Positions 1 through 9,711 of a stretch of DNA of 64,000 nt are shown here, one piece after another (the first letter of the stretch is position 1; every line of letters begins with the position of its first letter). The notes under the pieces were generated by a model that saw only the letters and a program-made list of their open reading frames with translations, was not told the DNA's origin and made no database searches. Location of the stretch: assembly GCF_001465875.1 (NCBI RefSeq), contig NZ_LN901321.1:156689-220688 (forward strand), given 5' to 3'. A program made the translations under genes and the position numbers. Source of the stretch: Legionella saoudiensis (GTDB lineage Bacteria > Pseudomonadota > Gammaproteobacteria > Legionellales > Legionellaceae).

Positions 1-1527
1 TTAACTGGTACCGGCTTTACGCCAACAACTACGGTCACCATTGGCGGTATTGCGGCTGCAGGCGTTATCGTGAACAGCGCAACCAGCATTACGGCCGTAA
101 CCCCAGCTTATGTGAGTGGGGCCTTGGCGGTGAATGTGGTGGTCAATAATGGGGTATCCAATGCGGTATTAAGCGGAGGCTTTACCTATCAACCGGCTGC
201 TCCGACCATTACCAGCATTAGTCCAAACAGTGGTTCAATGGCGGGTGGTACGGCAGTTACCGTCAGTGGTACGAATTTTACCCCCACGACGACCTTAACC
301 ATTGCAGGCATTGCAGCCACCAATGTAACGGTAGTTAATGCGACGACGTTGACCGCAATAACCCCGGCCTATGTCAGTGGTCCTTTAGTTAGTAATGTGG
401 TGGTAAACAATGGCGTAGGCAGTGCGACTTTAACCGGTGGTTATACCTATATTGCGGTTGCACCAACAATTACTGCGGTAAGTCCAACCAGTGGCCCTAT
501 GTCTGGCGGTACAACCATTACGATCACGGGCAAAAACTTTACCCCAACAACGACGGTATCTGTTGGCGGTATCAGTGCGACTTCAGTTGTCGTTTCCAAC
601 GCGACTACCTTAACTGCGGTAACTCCTGCTTATGTAAGTGGCCAGTTAACTAAAGACATTAGCATTAATAATGGTAATTCCAATGCAACCTTATCCAGTA
701 GTTTCACTTATATCGCACCTGCTCCAACTTTGGTGAGTATTACTCCTACATCGGGACCAACGAGTGGTGGAACCTCTATTACCTTGACTGGAACAGCCTT
801 TACTCCAGGCACTACGGTAACGATTGGCGGTGTTGCAGCAACAAGCGTTAATGTTGTGAATGCAACAACTTTAACGGCAATAACCCCAGCTTACGTCAGT
901 GGTCCCTTAGTGGAAACGGTAGTAGTGAATAATGGTGTGGCAACCGCAAGTTTATTAAACGCATTTACCTATATTGCGAGTGCCCCCACAATTACTGCAA
1001 TTGTTCCTACTTCGGGAACGTCCTCTGGAGGTACTAGTGTTACTATTTCAGGTTCTAATTTTATTCCTGGGACTACTGTCACTATTGGCGGGCAGGCAGC
1101 AACCAGCATAACAGTGGTGAATGCATCAACGATAACTGCCGTAACGCCAGCATACAATAGTGGTTCTTTGACAGTTAATGTTGTGGTAAATAATACGGTA
1201 TCTACAGCCACATTAACTAATGGTTATACTTATATTGCGGTAGCGCCGAATATTACTTCTTGTAGTTATCCAGGAGGTATATTAACTACGGCATGGGTGT
1301 GTGTGGGAACAAATATGAATGTGTTCCCAAATACATTCCTGAATGTAAAAGGTGGATTGCTTTGTACCGCTGGAGTGAGTATCACAGGTTTAGTTGCAAC
1401 TGTAGTGAATACCTTAAATATTGGTGGTAATTCACTACTTCCGGGCTTGTATTCTGGTTGTACTATTGAGCTTTGTAATAATAGTACGTGTACTGGATTA
1501 AAGTCCAACATTGTTGCATTTAGTTAA
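1..1527 (+). CDS. TIG/IPT-repeat surface protein, 5' end outside window
   Basis: The frame is open from the first base, so the N-terminus lies upstream. The visible part is an array of immunoglobulin-like TIG/IPT domains, each beginning with an ITSISPNSG-type strand followed by GGT.VT..G.NF. Repeats start at 202, 463, 724 and 985, exactly 261 bp (87 residues) apart, with a partial repeat before and a different C-terminal domain from 1246. That last domain has several cysteines, unlike the cysteine-free repeats, and may be disulfide-bonded. TIG arrays are typical of secreted or surface adhesion proteins; the target is unknown. The repeats are rich in Thr, Val, Ala and Gly. No membrane anchor or sorting motif is visible at the C-terminus. 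Fold assignment is firm, function is inference. Confidence 0.85.
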   Translation, partial: LTGTGFTPTTTVTIGGIAAAGVIVNSATSITAVTPAYVSGALAVNVVVNNGVSNAVLSGGFTYQPAAPTITSISPNSGSMAGGTAVTVSGTNFTPTTTLTIAGIAATNVTVVNATTLTAITPAYVSGPLVSNVVVNNGVGSATLTGGYTYIAVAPTITAVSPTSGPMSGGTTITITGKNFTPTTTVSVGGISATSVVVSNATTLTAVTPAYVSGQLTKDISINNGNSNATLSSSFTYIAPAPTLVSITPTSGPTSGGTSITLTGTAFTPGTTVTIGGVAATSVNVVNATTLTAITPAYVSGPLVETVVVNNGVATASLLNAFTYIASAPTITAIVPTSGTSSGGTSVTISGSNFIPGTTVTIGGQAATSITVVNASTITAVTPAYNSGSLTVNVVVNNTVSTATLTNGYTYIAVAPNITSCSYPGGILTTAWVCVGTNMNVFPNTFLNVKGGLLCTAGVSITGLVATVVNTLNIGGNSLLPGLYSGCTIELCNNSTCTGLKSNIVAFS

Positions 1528-1558
1528 ATTTGCTTCTTTCGATTGGAATTTTCTTAGG

Positions 1559-1587
1559 CCTTCATTAATAATTGATATTAATGAAGG
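1559..1587. terminator. Hairpin after the TIG-repeat gene
   Basis: A perfect 11-bp stem (CCTTCATTAAT at 1559-1569, its complement at 1577-1587) with a 7-nt loop lies 32 bp after the stop codon and is followed by TTTCTG. It is AT-rich and the T tract is short, so termination may be weak. Confidence 0.5.
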
Positions 1588-1609
1588 TTTCTGATTTAAG
1601 GTGACTATT

Positions 1610-1882
1610 GTGAACGAGCTAGACATTTTGAAATTATTTTACGATGAAATGAAACTTCAAGGCGTTACCCGTGATCAAGTGTTTCTAACCATCGAGGAGG
1701 AGGCAGCAGCGATATTAACACAGAAACTTAATATGCCTGTTTCCGTAGAAGATGCGCAAAAATTAACTGATATTTGTATTGCCAATGAATGGTTAGAGCG
1801 CACTACCGCAGACCCTCATTACAAGTATTTATCCTTAACTGAGGCGGGCCTGCAAATTGTTCTGGCAAATGAATACAGTTAA
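1610..1882 (+). CDS. Small unknown protein, winged-helix-like
   Basis: A 90-residue soluble protein of unknown function. The frame extends to a GTG at 1601, but the GTG at 1610 is preferred because AAGGTGA (1598-1604) lies 5 nt before it. The mix of short helices ending in a strand pair (PHYKYLSLTEAGLQIV) resembles the wing of small winged-helix proteins, but this is only a pattern impression. No signal peptide or membrane segment. It lies 82 bp upstream of carB on the same strand, where carA would often be found; no link to carbamoyl phosphate synthesis can be shown. Confidence 0.6.
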   Translation: MNELDILKLFYDEMKLQGVTRDQVFLTIEEEAAAILTQKLNMPVSVEDAQKLTDICIANEWLERTTADPHYKYLSLTEAGLQIVLANEYS

Positions 1883-1964
1883 TTTATTAAAGATTATCAA
1901 TCAAAGGTATAAACTTTAAGCAAAAATCGGTAAAATACATCACTTTATTTTTTTAGTTGTTGCC

Positions 1965-4900
1965 ATGCCAAAACGAACTGATATTAAATCCATATTGATA
2001 CTTGGTGCAGGGCCTATAGTTATTGGGCAAGCCTGTGAATTTGACTATTCTGGCACGCAAGCGGTACGTGCGCTTAGGGAAGAGGGGTATCGTGTTATTC
2101 TGGTTAATTCGAATCCAGCAACGATTATGACGGATCCTGAATTGGCTGATGCAACTTATATCGAGCCTGTTTCCTGGAAAGAAGTAGCACGAATTATTGA
2201 AATTGAACGTCCTGATGCCTTATTACCCACAATGGGAGGGCAAACCGCTCTAAACTGCGCCCTAGATCTGGTTCGTGAGGGTATTTTAGAAAAGTACTCT
2301 GTAGAAATGATAGGGGCTACGCGTGAAGCAATTGATAGAGCTGAGGATCGCGAAAAATTTCGTCAGTTAATGATTAAAATTGGCTTGGAAATGCCGCGCT
2401 CAGCCATTGCCCATTCTATGGAAGAGGCCTTTCAGGTGCAAGCCCAATTAGGTTATCCCGCGATTATTCGTCCTTCATTTACCATGGGCGGAAGTGGCGG
2501 CGGTATTGCTTATAACCGGGAAGAGTTTGAAGAAATTTGTATGCGCGGTTTAGAGCTCTCACCTACCCATGAATTACTTATTGATGAATCGGTATTAGGT
2601 TGGAAAGAGTATGAAATGGAGGTGGTGCGCGATAAAAATGATAATTGCATTATTGTCTGCACCATTGAGAATTTGGATCCCATGGGGGTTCATACTGGTG
2701 ATTCTATTACCGTAGCTCCTGCACAAACTTTAACAGATAAAGAATACCAACGCATGCGTGATGCAGCGATTAAAGTCTTGCGAGCAGTAGGTGTGGATAC
2801 CGGTGGCTCAAATGTGCAGTTTGCGATTAATCCTGAAGATGGGCGCATGCTGGTAGTTGAGATGAATCCTAGGGTTTCGCGTAGTTCCGCTCTTGCTTCT
2901 AAAGCAACCGGTTTTCCCATCGCTAAGATTGCCGCAAAACTGGCAGTTGGTTATACGCTTGATGAGTTAAAAAATGAAATTACTGGTGGTAAAACTCCAG
3001 CCTCATTTGAGCCAAGTATTGATTACGTGGTTACTAAAGTGCCCCGGTTTAATTTTGATAAGTTCCCGCAAACTTCGGCTACTTTAACAACGCAAATGAA
3101 GTCGGTAGGCGAGGTAATGGCTATAGGGGCGAATTTTCAGGAATCATTACAAAAAGCAATTCGAGGTTTAGAAATTGGACGTTGCGGTTTGCATTCATTA
3201 TTTAAAAATGAAGACTTAGCTGAGTTAAGAGGACATTTGCGTGAACCTACACCCGATCGTTTATGGTACATCGCGGATGCGTTCCGCCACAATTTGACGC
3301 TTGAAGAAATTCATATGGAAAGCCGGGTTGATCCATGGTTCTTGGCCCAAATTGAAGAGCTGGTGCAGCTTGAGCGCTCTATTAAAGACAAGAGTATTCA
3401 TGAGCTTGATAAAACAACATTGAGATTATTAAAACGACGTGGTTTTGCTGATGCTTATTTGGCCCAATTACTAGGGTGTACTGAAGATGAGGTACGTGCT
3501 TGGCGTAAAGAACAGGGGGTATTACCAGTCTATAAACGCATCGATTCATGCGCAGGTGAATTCCCCAGTGACACAGCATATATGTATTCATGTTATGAGA
3601 GCAGTTGTGAAGCACGTCCTGAGCATGATAAGAAAAAGATTATGATTCTTGGTGGGGGTCCTAATCGCATTGGTCAAGGAATTGAGTTTGATTATTGCTG
3701 TGTGCATGCAGCAATGGCATTAAGAGATGCGGGATGCCAAACCATCATGGTAAATTGTAATCCCGAAACCGTTTCTACTGATTTTGACACCTCGGATCGA
3801 TTGTACTTCGAACCAGTAACCCTTGAGGATGTGCTGGCCATTGTTGATGTGGAAAAACCAGACGGCGTAATCGTTCATTACGGTGGACAAACACCCTTAA
3901 AATTGGCACGGGCTTTAGAAGCGAATGGAGTCACCATTATTGGTACCTCACCGGATGCAATTGATACGGCCGAAGACCGCGATCGCTTCCAAAAATTAGT
4001 TACCGAATTACGTTTGCACCAGCCTGATAATGGTACTGTGCGCAGCGAAGAAGAAGCCATCGCTTTGGCAAATAAAATTGGTTATCCCTTAGTAGTTAGA
4101 CCTTCCTATGTTTTAGGTGGAAGGGCTATGGAAGTAGTTTATCAAGAAGAGGATTTACGGCATTATTTATCCCACGCAGTGGCAGTCTCCAACGATTCAC
4201 CCGTATTGTTGGATAGATTTTTGAATGATGCAATTGAAGTGGATATTGATGCAGTTTGTGATGGCAAGGACGTATTGATTGGTGCGGTCATGGAGCACAT
4301 TGAACAAGCAGGAATTCATTCAGGTGATTCGGCTTGTACATTACCACCCTTTAGCTTGAGCGTGGTGGTGCAACAGGACCTGATGGAACAAATGCGCCAA
4401 ATGGCATTGAAATTAGGTGTGGTTGGCTTAATTAATGCGCAATTTGCAATTCAAGCTGACGATATTTACGTGTTGGAAGTGAACCCACGGGCATCGCGAA
4501 CGGTTCCCTTTGTATCCAAAGCGACCGGCTTGCCCTTAGCGAAGATTGCGGCACGTTGTAAGTTAGGTATGAGTTTAAAGGAGCAAGGGTTAAGCCAAAA
4601 TCACCATATGCCGGCATTTTATTCCATTAAGCTGCCGGTTTTCCCCTTTATCAAGTTTTCCGGAGTGGACTCGATTCTTGGCCCTGAGATGAAGTCGACA
4701 GGAGAGGTAATGGGGATCGCGAGACGTTTTGGACAAGCATTTGCCAAAGCACAATTAGGTGCAGGATGTAATATTCCCAAACGGCGACGTGCTTTTGTTT
4801 CAGTGCGCGACGCGGATAAGACTAGAGTAGGAGAGATTGCAAAGCGCCTAATTGAATTAGGTTTTGAAATCATTGCTACTCGGGGGACTGCTTTAGTTTT

Positions 4901-5168
4901 ACAAGCGGCAGGAGTTGATTGCCGTAGGGTATTTAAAGTTGCTGAGGGGCGTCCCCATGTATTGGATTTCATTAAAAATAATGAGATCGATTTCATTGTA
5001 AATACTACTGAGGGTAAGCGAGCAATTGCAGATTCCTTTGCGATTAGACGCAATGCCTTACAGCATAAGGTGAGTTATACAACGACTCTTTCTGGTGCTG
5101 AAGCAGCATGTCTTGCAATGAAATATGAAGACCGAGAGACTGTAACTCGCTTACAGGATTTACATTAA
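1965..5168 (+). CDS. carB: Carbamoyl-phosphate synthase large subunit
   Basis: Forms carbamoyl phosphate from bicarbonate, ATP and ammonia delivered by the CarA glutaminase, feeding pyrimidine and arginine synthesis in the cytosol. At 1067 residues it is full length (family about 1070). The two homologous halves are visible: [18 protein letters not shown] near residue 15 and its counterpart [17 protein letters not shown] near 563, each followed by an ATP-grasp domain with a glycine-rich loop ([10 protein letters not shown] and [10 protein letters not shown]) and metal-binding VEMNPR/LEVNPR motifs. The last 140 residues form the MGS-like allosteric domain. carA is not adjacent in this window. 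greA follows after 133 bp, an order also seen in Pseudomonas (carAB-greA). Confidence 0.98.
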   Translation: MPKRTDIKSILILGAGPIVIGQACEFDYSGTQAVRALREEGYRVILVNSNPATIMTDPELADATYIEPVSWKEVARIIEIERPDALLPTMGGQTALNCALDLVREGILEKYSVEMIGATREAIDRAEDREKFRQLMIKIGLEMPRSAIAHSMEEAFQVQAQLGYPAIIRPSFTMGGSGGGIAYNREEFEEICMRGLELSPTHELLIDESVLGWKEYEMEVVRDKNDNCIIVCTIENLDPMGVHTGDSITVAPAQTLTDKEYQRMRDAAIKVLRAVGVDTGGSNVQFAINPEDGRMLVVEMNPRVSRSSALASKATGFPIAKIAAKLAVGYTLDELKNEITGGKTPASFEPSIDYVVTKVPRFNFDKFPQTSATLTTQMKSVGEVMAIGANFQESLQKAIRGLEIGRCGLHSLFKNEDLAELRGHLREPTPDRLWYIADAFRHNLTLEEIHMESRVDPWFLAQIEELVQLERSIKDKSIHELDKTTLRLLKRRGFADAYLAQLLGCTEDEVRAWRKEQGVLPVYKRIDSCAGEFPSDTAYMYSCYESSCEARPEHDKKKIMILGGGPNRIGQGIEFDYCCVHAAMALRDAGCQTIMVNCNPETVSTDFDTSDRLYFEPVTLEDVLAIVDVEKPDGVIVHYGGQTPLKLARALEANGVTIIGTSPDAIDTAEDRDRFQKLVTELRLHQPDNGTVRSEEEAIALANKIGYPLVVRPSYVLGGRAMEVVYQEEDLRHYLSHAVAVSNDSPVLLDRFLNDAIEVDIDAVCDGKDVLIGAVMEHIEQAGIHSGDSACTLPPFSLSVVVQQDLMEQMRQMALKLGVVGLINAQFAIQADDIYVLEVNPRASRTVPFVSKATGLPLAKIAARCKLGMSLKEQGLSQNHHMPAFYSIKLPVFPFIKFSGVDSILGPEMKSTGEVMGIARRFGQAFAKAQLGAGCNIPKRRRAFVSVRDADKTRVGEIAKRLIELGFEIIATRGTALVLQAAGVDCRRVFKVAEGRPHVLDFIKNNEIDFIVNTTEGKRAIADSFAIRRNALQHKVSYTTTLSGAEAACLAMKYEDRETVTRLQDLH

Positions 5169-5301
5169 CTATTGGTATCATTAATTGGGGGGCGGTGGTT
5201 TCATCGCCCCTTAAACGATCTTTATTCCGGTTTAGGGGAGAAAACCAGGATAGGGGTTCTAATGAGGTATCTTTACCAGGGAATTACATTTAGAGGTTGA
5301 T

Positions 5302-5778
5302 ATGAACAAACATCCCATGACAATACAAGGTGCAGAAGCACTAAAAGAAGAATTACAACGTTTAAAATTTGTCGATAGACCACGTATTGTAGAAGCAATA
5401 GCTACGGCACGTGCGCATGGCGATTTAAAGGAGAACGCGGAGTATCATGCTGCTCGCGAACAGCAAAGCTTTAATGAAGGCCGTATTCAAGAACTAGAAG
5501 CAAAATTATCCAATGCGCAAATTATTGATATCAGTAAATTAGCGAATAACGGTAAAGTAGTTTTTGGTTCAACGGTGACGGTTTGCCATGTAGCAACAGA
5601 TGCGCACATTACTTACCAGATCGTAGGTGAAGATGAAGCAGATATTAAGCTGCATAAGATTTCATACAGTTCACCAATTGGTCGCGCACTTATTGGCAAA
5701 GAGTTGGATGATGTAGTAACCGTTAATACACCAGGCGGGCTAGTTGATTACGAAATCATTGAAGTTCAGTATGTCTAA
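5302..5778 (+). CDS. greA: Transcription elongation factor GreA
   Basis: GreA inserts its N-terminal coiled coil into the RNA polymerase secondary channel and stimulates cleavage of backtracked RNA. The 158-residue length equals the family norm. The tip of the coiled coil carries the acidic pair in [16 protein letters not shown] (residues 36-51), needed for cleavage; the C-terminal FKBP-like domain includes [14 protein letters not shown]. Start ATG has AGAGGTTGAT upstream. It follows carB on the same strand; the 133-bp gap contains only a weak GGGGCG/CGCCCC hairpin (5189-5210), so partial readthrough from carB is possible. Confidence 0.98.
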   Translation: MNKHPMTIQGAEALKEELQRLKFVDRPRIVEAIATARAHGDLKENAEYHAAREQQSFNEGRIQELEAKLSNAQIIDISKLANNGKVVFGSTVTVCHVATDAHITYQIVGEDEADIKLHKISYSSPIGRALIGKELDDVVTVNTPGGLVDYEIIEVQYV

Positions 5779-5831
5779 ATTCCTGCTTATTCCTACAATT
5801 ATTTATATCACCATGTAATTTATCATCCCTG

Positions 5832-5855
5832 AGGTTGGGTTTTATAACCCAACCT
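5832..5855. terminator. Palindrome after greA (GGTTGGGT family)
   Basis: Perfect 10-bp stem AGGTTGGGTT / AACCCAACCT with loop TTAT, 54 bp after the greA stop. No long T tract follows. The GGTTGGGT core is shared with the palindrome at 22531-22550, so it may be a dispersed repeat serving as a terminator. Confidence 0.6.
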
Positions 5856-5988
5856 ATTATTCAATAAATTCATCTTGCTAAGATAATCACACTAATAAAT
5901 AGATTTAAGTAGCTTGGGAAGCTTGGGCTTTACATTCAGTATTTTGTCTAGTTAAATGTTTTTCGAATTTTAAATCAGGGAGAAGATA

Positions 5989-6513
5989 ATGACAGGCAAA
6001 TGTTATGTGGCTTTAGGAGGCGCAGCAGCTAGGGAGTTTAGAACGATAGATCTTCAAACAATCAGCAAAAAAGAGCTTACCACGCTTATCTTTAATGAGG
6101 CTGGTCGTGATGATGTATACGAGCCGCATAACGAGAAAAAAGCAAATAAAGAACTGGAGCGAGTCGATACATTGTTTTCTCATAATAATGCGAATGTAAA
6201 TGTAAAATTCACCCTCCATTGCAGCAAAAAAACCTACATTGAAAAGCGCAAAAATTTTCTCGCAGGAAATCAAGAATCATTGCCAATCGATAGCGCCATA
6301 GATGTAAAAAAGCAGTATGGTGTTAAGTTTGATGGTGATCAAAAAATAAAGGCTTTTATGAAAATAGAGCAGGTAATCAATAAGGAGTTGGCAACCTTAG
6401 CCCTAAATGAGAACGATGCTGAAGCTCATACAAAATATAACCCGAGAATGTTTGTTGCAGCTGTAGAGCAAAATGAACCTCAAGAAGATTGTAAAGTGTA
6501 TAAAAAACTCTAA
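5989..6513 (+). CDS. Unknown protein, 174 residues
   Basis: No family recognised. Soluble, charged, lysine- and asparagine-rich protein with no signal peptide or transmembrane segment; GGGAG lies 6 nt before the ATG at 5989. The C-terminal 25 residues are glutamate-rich (AAVEQNEPQEDCKVYKKL), which loosely resembles the E-block tail of Dot/Icm effectors. That resemblance is weak evidence. Stands alone between greA and a convergent Tim44-like gene, separated from the latter by a strong palindrome. Confidence 0.6.
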   Translation: MTGKCYVALGGAAAREFRTIDLQTISKKELTTLIFNEAGRDDVYEPHNEKKANKELERVDTLFSHNNANVNVKFTLHCSKKTYIEKRKNFLAGNQESLPIDSAIDVKKQYGVKFDGDQKIKAFMKIEQVINKELATLALNENDAEAHTKYNPRMFVAAVEQNEPQEDCKVYKKL

Positions 6514-6524
6514 AGGATAAGCCA

Positions 6525-6568
6525 ATTATGTAGCCCGTATTAGCGAAGCGTAATACGGGCTACATAAT
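6525..6568. terminator. Long perfect palindrome, bidirectional terminator and dispersed repeat
   Basis: An 18-bp perfect stem (6525-6542 with 6551-6568, core TGTAGCCCGTATTA) with an 8-nt loop GCGAAGCG. It fills most of the gap between two convergent genes (stops at 6513 and 6572). The TAGCCCGTATTAGCGAAGCGTA sequence is the type of short palindrome found many times in Legionella genomes. Confidence 0.75.
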
Positions 6569-6571
6569 GTT

Positions 6572-7399
6572 CTAGGATTGAAAATCGTTTTGCTGAATAC
6601 CACCAACTACCCAGGCACTATTGTCATCAAATTGGCGGAAATGCCAAATTTCATCCAATTGGGTAATCGGCTCGTCATTTTCTTTAACTGAACCGGTAAA
6701 ACGCACACTGGCAATATAGGAATTGGTTTGTCTGGAGATATCCAATAATTCCGCATCTAAAGTAATTACTTCCGTTTTATTAGGCTCATTACCGCGTTCA
6801 TCCAATTGCATTTTAATTTCAGCAAATACCTCCGGAGCAGTAAATTCTCTTAAATCCTGGGTATTCTTTTCATCATATGCTGCTTGTAGGCGATTAAAGG
6901 TAACTTTTGCTTCCCGCAAAAAGCTTGCCGGAGAAAAGCCTGCAGGAACGTCTGCAGCACTGCTACTGCTAGGAGCTTGATTATTAAACGCCTGCGTAAA
7001 ATTGTTAAACGGGCTTTGTTGCTGATTAAATGCGCGGTTTTGCTGCCCAGTTTGCATTCCTGGCTGCATGCGTCTGCGGAAAAAGTTAACTGCAAAAAAG
7101 ATGACGGCACCAACGATTAGCCAGGTCAATATACCTGTACCAAAACCATGCCCCATAAATAAACTGGTTAATAGGCCGCCAATTAATAAACCGCCTAAGA
7201 GCCCACCCCATTTGCTGGTATTGTTAGTCCGTTGTCCCAATGGTGTTGCATGTTGCGCTTTATTTGGTGAGTACATACTGCTTTGTGAGCGCTGCACGCC
7301 AAAACTTCTGCCACCTCCAAATCGCTTAGCTGCTGCTTCATTAACTAACAGACCAAAGCTTAGTATGGTGATAAGTAAACATGAAATGAGAGTACGCAT
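6572..7399 (-). CDS. Exported Tim44-like domain protein
   Basis: A 275-residue protein with an N-terminal signal peptide (cleavage likely after NEAAA, residue 24), a glycine/asparagine/glutamine-rich low-complexity linker, a hydrophobic pair of segments (about residues 65-108, GGLLGGLLIGGLL and GILTWLIVGAVIFF), and a C-terminal Tim44-like domain from about residue 155 (FLREAKVTFNRLQAAYDEKN). Bacterial Tim44-like proteins are membrane-attached and of unsettled function. The final segment ends WHFRQFDDNSAWVVGGIQ, typical of the domain. Monocistronic, convergent with the unknown gene upstream in coordinates. Confidence 0.85.
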   Translation of the reverse strand: MRTLISCLLITILSFGLLVNEAAAKRFGGGRSFGVQRSQSSMYSPNKAQHATPLGQRTNNTSKWGGLLGGLLIGGLLTSLFMGHGFGTGILTWLIVGAVIFFAVNFFRRRMQPGMQTGQQNRAFNQQQSPFNNFTQAFNNQAPSSSSAADVPAGFSPASFLREAKVTFNRLQAAYDEKNTQDLREFTAPEVFAEIKMQLDERGNEPNKTEVITLDAELLDISRQTNSYIASVRFTGSVKENDEPITQLDEIWHFRQFDDNSAWVVGGIQQNDFQS

Positions 7400-7687
7400 A
7401 GTATCTGACCTTTCTTTAAATAGGGAGTATAAGTATATATGAACGAAGGCTATTTTTCCTCTGGGTGAGTAAAAAATAAACTATAATTAATAAAGTAGTT
7501 ATTGAATTTTGTTTTTCAAGGCCAATAGCTATACAAATTTCTTAAAATGTTTTATTTCGAGCCCTTACTTTCGCGTGCTAAGACAATATAAGCAAAGGAG
7601 TAAGAGCTTTTTATTAATTTGGGCATATGAATCAACTGCCATAATGACATTGTTCATGTACCTCCAGAAGTGATATAGGAGGATATC

Positions 7688-8869
7688 ATGCGTGAGAACA
7701 TAAATACCGACTTCGAGCTTTTTCGCCAAAAAAAGGAATCAGCCCCTAAGCGTAGGCATAAAATAGCAATCTTGGATAAAGCGCAATTGCATCAGGAGCG
7801 AGATGTTGTTGATTTAATTGAGAAGCCTGAGGATGGAGCGCTAGGCAAGGTGATAAAAGACAAGATTTGTCTTGGATTTTATGGCTTAGTGGCGAGAGTT
7901 CCCTACAGTTTGATTGCGGTGCGTGATAAAGATTATATGGAGCAATTGCTCTTTGATTATTTTTTAGCAGAAGAAATAAGGCAGGCACGAAAAGCTGCTA
8001 AACATAATGGGAGGGAATGGACTGCGGCAATGGAGTTAAAGTTAATTACTGACAAAGAGCAGGATATACAGGACGTTGTTGCAATAATGTTAGATAAAGC
8101 AACTTATGGGCATCTAAATAGACCATTATATGCCACTTTCCTGGTTCAATATGTAAAAGGATATACGGATTTAGGTTCTGATGTGGTTGATTATATTATC
8201 CAGCAAGGTAATCCCCCCGAGCACATTACGACAAAAGAAGGTTTTAATTATGAATTAAAGCAGCTAATGTCTCTTGCTGCTATGGCCAAAATTATGGGTG
8301 ACCCTGATTGGCTAGGCAGCAAAGGTAACAATACTGGCTATGTGCTTGAAGATGCTCAGGCTAAAGTAGTGTTGGTTGATGCGGGAGCAGCTTTAACTAG
8401 TGATGGTTTGCGTATTGATTCTCACGCAAAGGATATTCAAATAGGCAAAAACCTGCAGCAGGGGATTGTTTTTGAGCAATTAACTCCCAAACAACACGAT
8501 GAATACATTGGTGCTTTGTATCGTTTTTCCAGTTTAGATGATGCGAGGCTCTATGAGCTAATTTCTGAGTTGGTTCAACGAGGTGGAGTTTATAATAGCA
8601 GCCGGGATGATAAAGGTAATCCGATAATCTTGTTTCAGGATATGCAAGCGGAAGGTATGATTGTAAAGATTATGAATAATATTCTCCAGTTAAGAGAAAC
8701 TTATGCGGTAGAGTTACGAAATTATCATAAAATGGCAATTCAACGAGGATTTCTCAATCCATTGCGCGAAGTATCACCAGAGCATTTTATCTTGCAGCCG
8801 GAAGAGGTATTTGCACCAACCTCTATAGGGATAGTTATGGATGCCTTCTTATCTAAAGACCAGGTTTAA
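7688..8869 (+). CDS. Unknown protein with a cryptic kinase-like signature; possible effector
   Basis: A 393-residue soluble protein with no recognised family. GGAGG (7679-7683) precedes the ATG by 4 nt. The N-terminus is basic and lysine/arginine-rich. Residues 194-223 contain G194-D195-x-D197, then N204-N205, then D221-A-G223 after a hydrophobic strand (KVVLVDAGAAL). This spacing of catalytic Asp/Asn and a following D-x-G resembles the GD....N...(I/V)D.G core of PI3/4-kinase, actin-fragmin kinase and HipA-like folds. The N-lobe lysine and glutamate cannot be placed with certainty. As a eukaryote-like enzyme in a Legionella genome it could be a Dot/Icm substrate. Function is inference. Confidence 0.65.
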   Translation: MRENINTDFELFRQKKESAPKRRHKIAILDKAQLHQERDVVDLIEKPEDGALGKVIKDKICLGFYGLVARVPYSLIAVRDKDYMEQLLFDYFLAEEIRQARKAAKHNGREWTAAMELKLITDKEQDIQDVVAIMLDKATYGHLNRPLYATFLVQYVKGYTDLGSDVVDYIIQQGNPPEHITTKEGFNYELKQLMSLAAMAKIMGDPDWLGSKGNNTGYVLEDAQAKVVLVDAGAALTSDGLRIDSHAKDIQIGKNLQQGIVFEQLTPKQHDEYIGALYRFSSLDDARLYELISELVQRGGVYNSSRDDKGNPIILFQDMQAEGMIVKIMNNILQLRETYAVELRNYHKMAIQRGFLNPLREVSPEHFILQPEEVFAPTSIGIVMDAFLSKDQV

Positions 8870-9056
8870 AAACCTGGAATCCGCAAAAATCACATAACAT
8901 ATACATTTCGGCATTATTTTTATCATGAAGGTCAAAATTGATTCTTTAATTGGACCTTCTCTAAGATTCATAATGTTCTCTTAATGTTTCATTGTTATAA
9001 TGCCCACAGTTAGCAAATATAGTCCAATTATCATTTCCTTATTGTGGAGAGTAATT

Positions 9057-9659
9057 ATGCCCGGTTTTTTTAAACGTCCTGATCCTGATAAAAATTTTTT
9101 CCAGAATTATTATGATCATCTTAATGCTTTAGCCAGACAAACAGCAGAGCTTTGCACAAAGTATAAGGAACTGAAAACAGAACGTCAAATAGAAGAATTT
9201 ATGGATAAAGTTATCAGTGATCGCTTCCTTGTATTAGAACCTCTACGTGACGGTTATGATTATATGGATGAAGTTCTTGGGGCTACCGTTTTGCCTGTTG
9301 TAGCATTGCTTGGTTCGGTTGTTGCCGCTGTTGCCGCTGCATGGGAGGGAGTTCACGCCTTAGCTATTCATTGGGGTATGGCTGATAATGACAAGGTGGA
9401 TCATGCAGCGAATGCGCTTAATCTATGTATAGCATCAGCTTTAGCCTTATCGCTTTCTGTGGTATCACTCCTAAAGTCAGCGATTAGCTTGATAAGCCGT
9501 CCTATTGCTACTGCAGAATATGGTTTCGCTAAACAAGATACATATCGTTTCTATAACGAGGATAAAGAGCCTGCAGTTGAGTTTATGAGAGAAGGCGTTA
9601 AAGACTTTGTTGACTCTACAGCGAGCGGTTTAAATCGACTAGCAAATATGTTTAACTAA
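9057..9659 (+). CDS. Unknown protein with two hydrophobic helices
   Basis: A 200-residue protein. The frame extends to 9000, but the ATG at 9057 is chosen because GGAGAG (9046-9051) lies 5 nt before it. The first 80 residues are soluble and helical (FFQNYYDHLNALARQTAEL), followed by two long hydrophobic segments at roughly residues 75-108 (LPVVALLGSVVAAVAAAW) and 120-148 (CIASALALSLSVVSLLK), then a charged tail. No signal peptide. The architecture of soluble head plus hairpin-like hydrophobic pair suits a host-membrane-targeted Dot/Icm effector or an inner-membrane protein; neither is demonstrated. Convergent with icmF. Confidence 0.65.
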   Translation: MPGFFKRPDPDKNFFQNYYDHLNALARQTAELCTKYKELKTERQIEEFMDKVISDRFLVLEPLRDGYDYMDEVLGATVLPVVALLGSVVAAVAAAWEGVHALAIHWGMADNDKVDHAANALNLCIASALALSLSVVSLLKSAISLISRPIATAEYGFAKQDTYRFYNEDKEPAVEFMREGVKDFVDSTASGLNRLANMFN

Positions 9660-9684
9660 CAGAAATCTGTTAGTGGAGCAATAA

Positions 9685-9704
9685 GCTGGGCTGAGAAGCC
9701 CAGC
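9685..9704. terminator. Palindrome between convergent genes (GCTGGGCT family)
   Basis: Perfect 8-bp stem GCTGGGCT / AGCCCAGC with loop GAGA, between stops at 9659 (plus) and 9712 (minus). The same stem recurs at 31919-31938. Confidence 0.6.
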
Positions 9705-9711
9705 CTCTTCA

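Noticed and set aside
202-1245. Repeats as a CRISPR array
   Set aside because: The units are 261 bp, in frame and encode TIG domains.
4619-5053. Antisense reading frame of 144 codons inside carB
   Set aside because: It lies opposite the conserved MGS-like and ATP-grasp regions of carB, has no ribosome site and no recognisable family.
5189-5210. Terminator between carB and greA
   Set aside because: The GGGGCG/CGCCCC stem is short with a 10-nt loop and no T tract; mentioned only in the greA entry.
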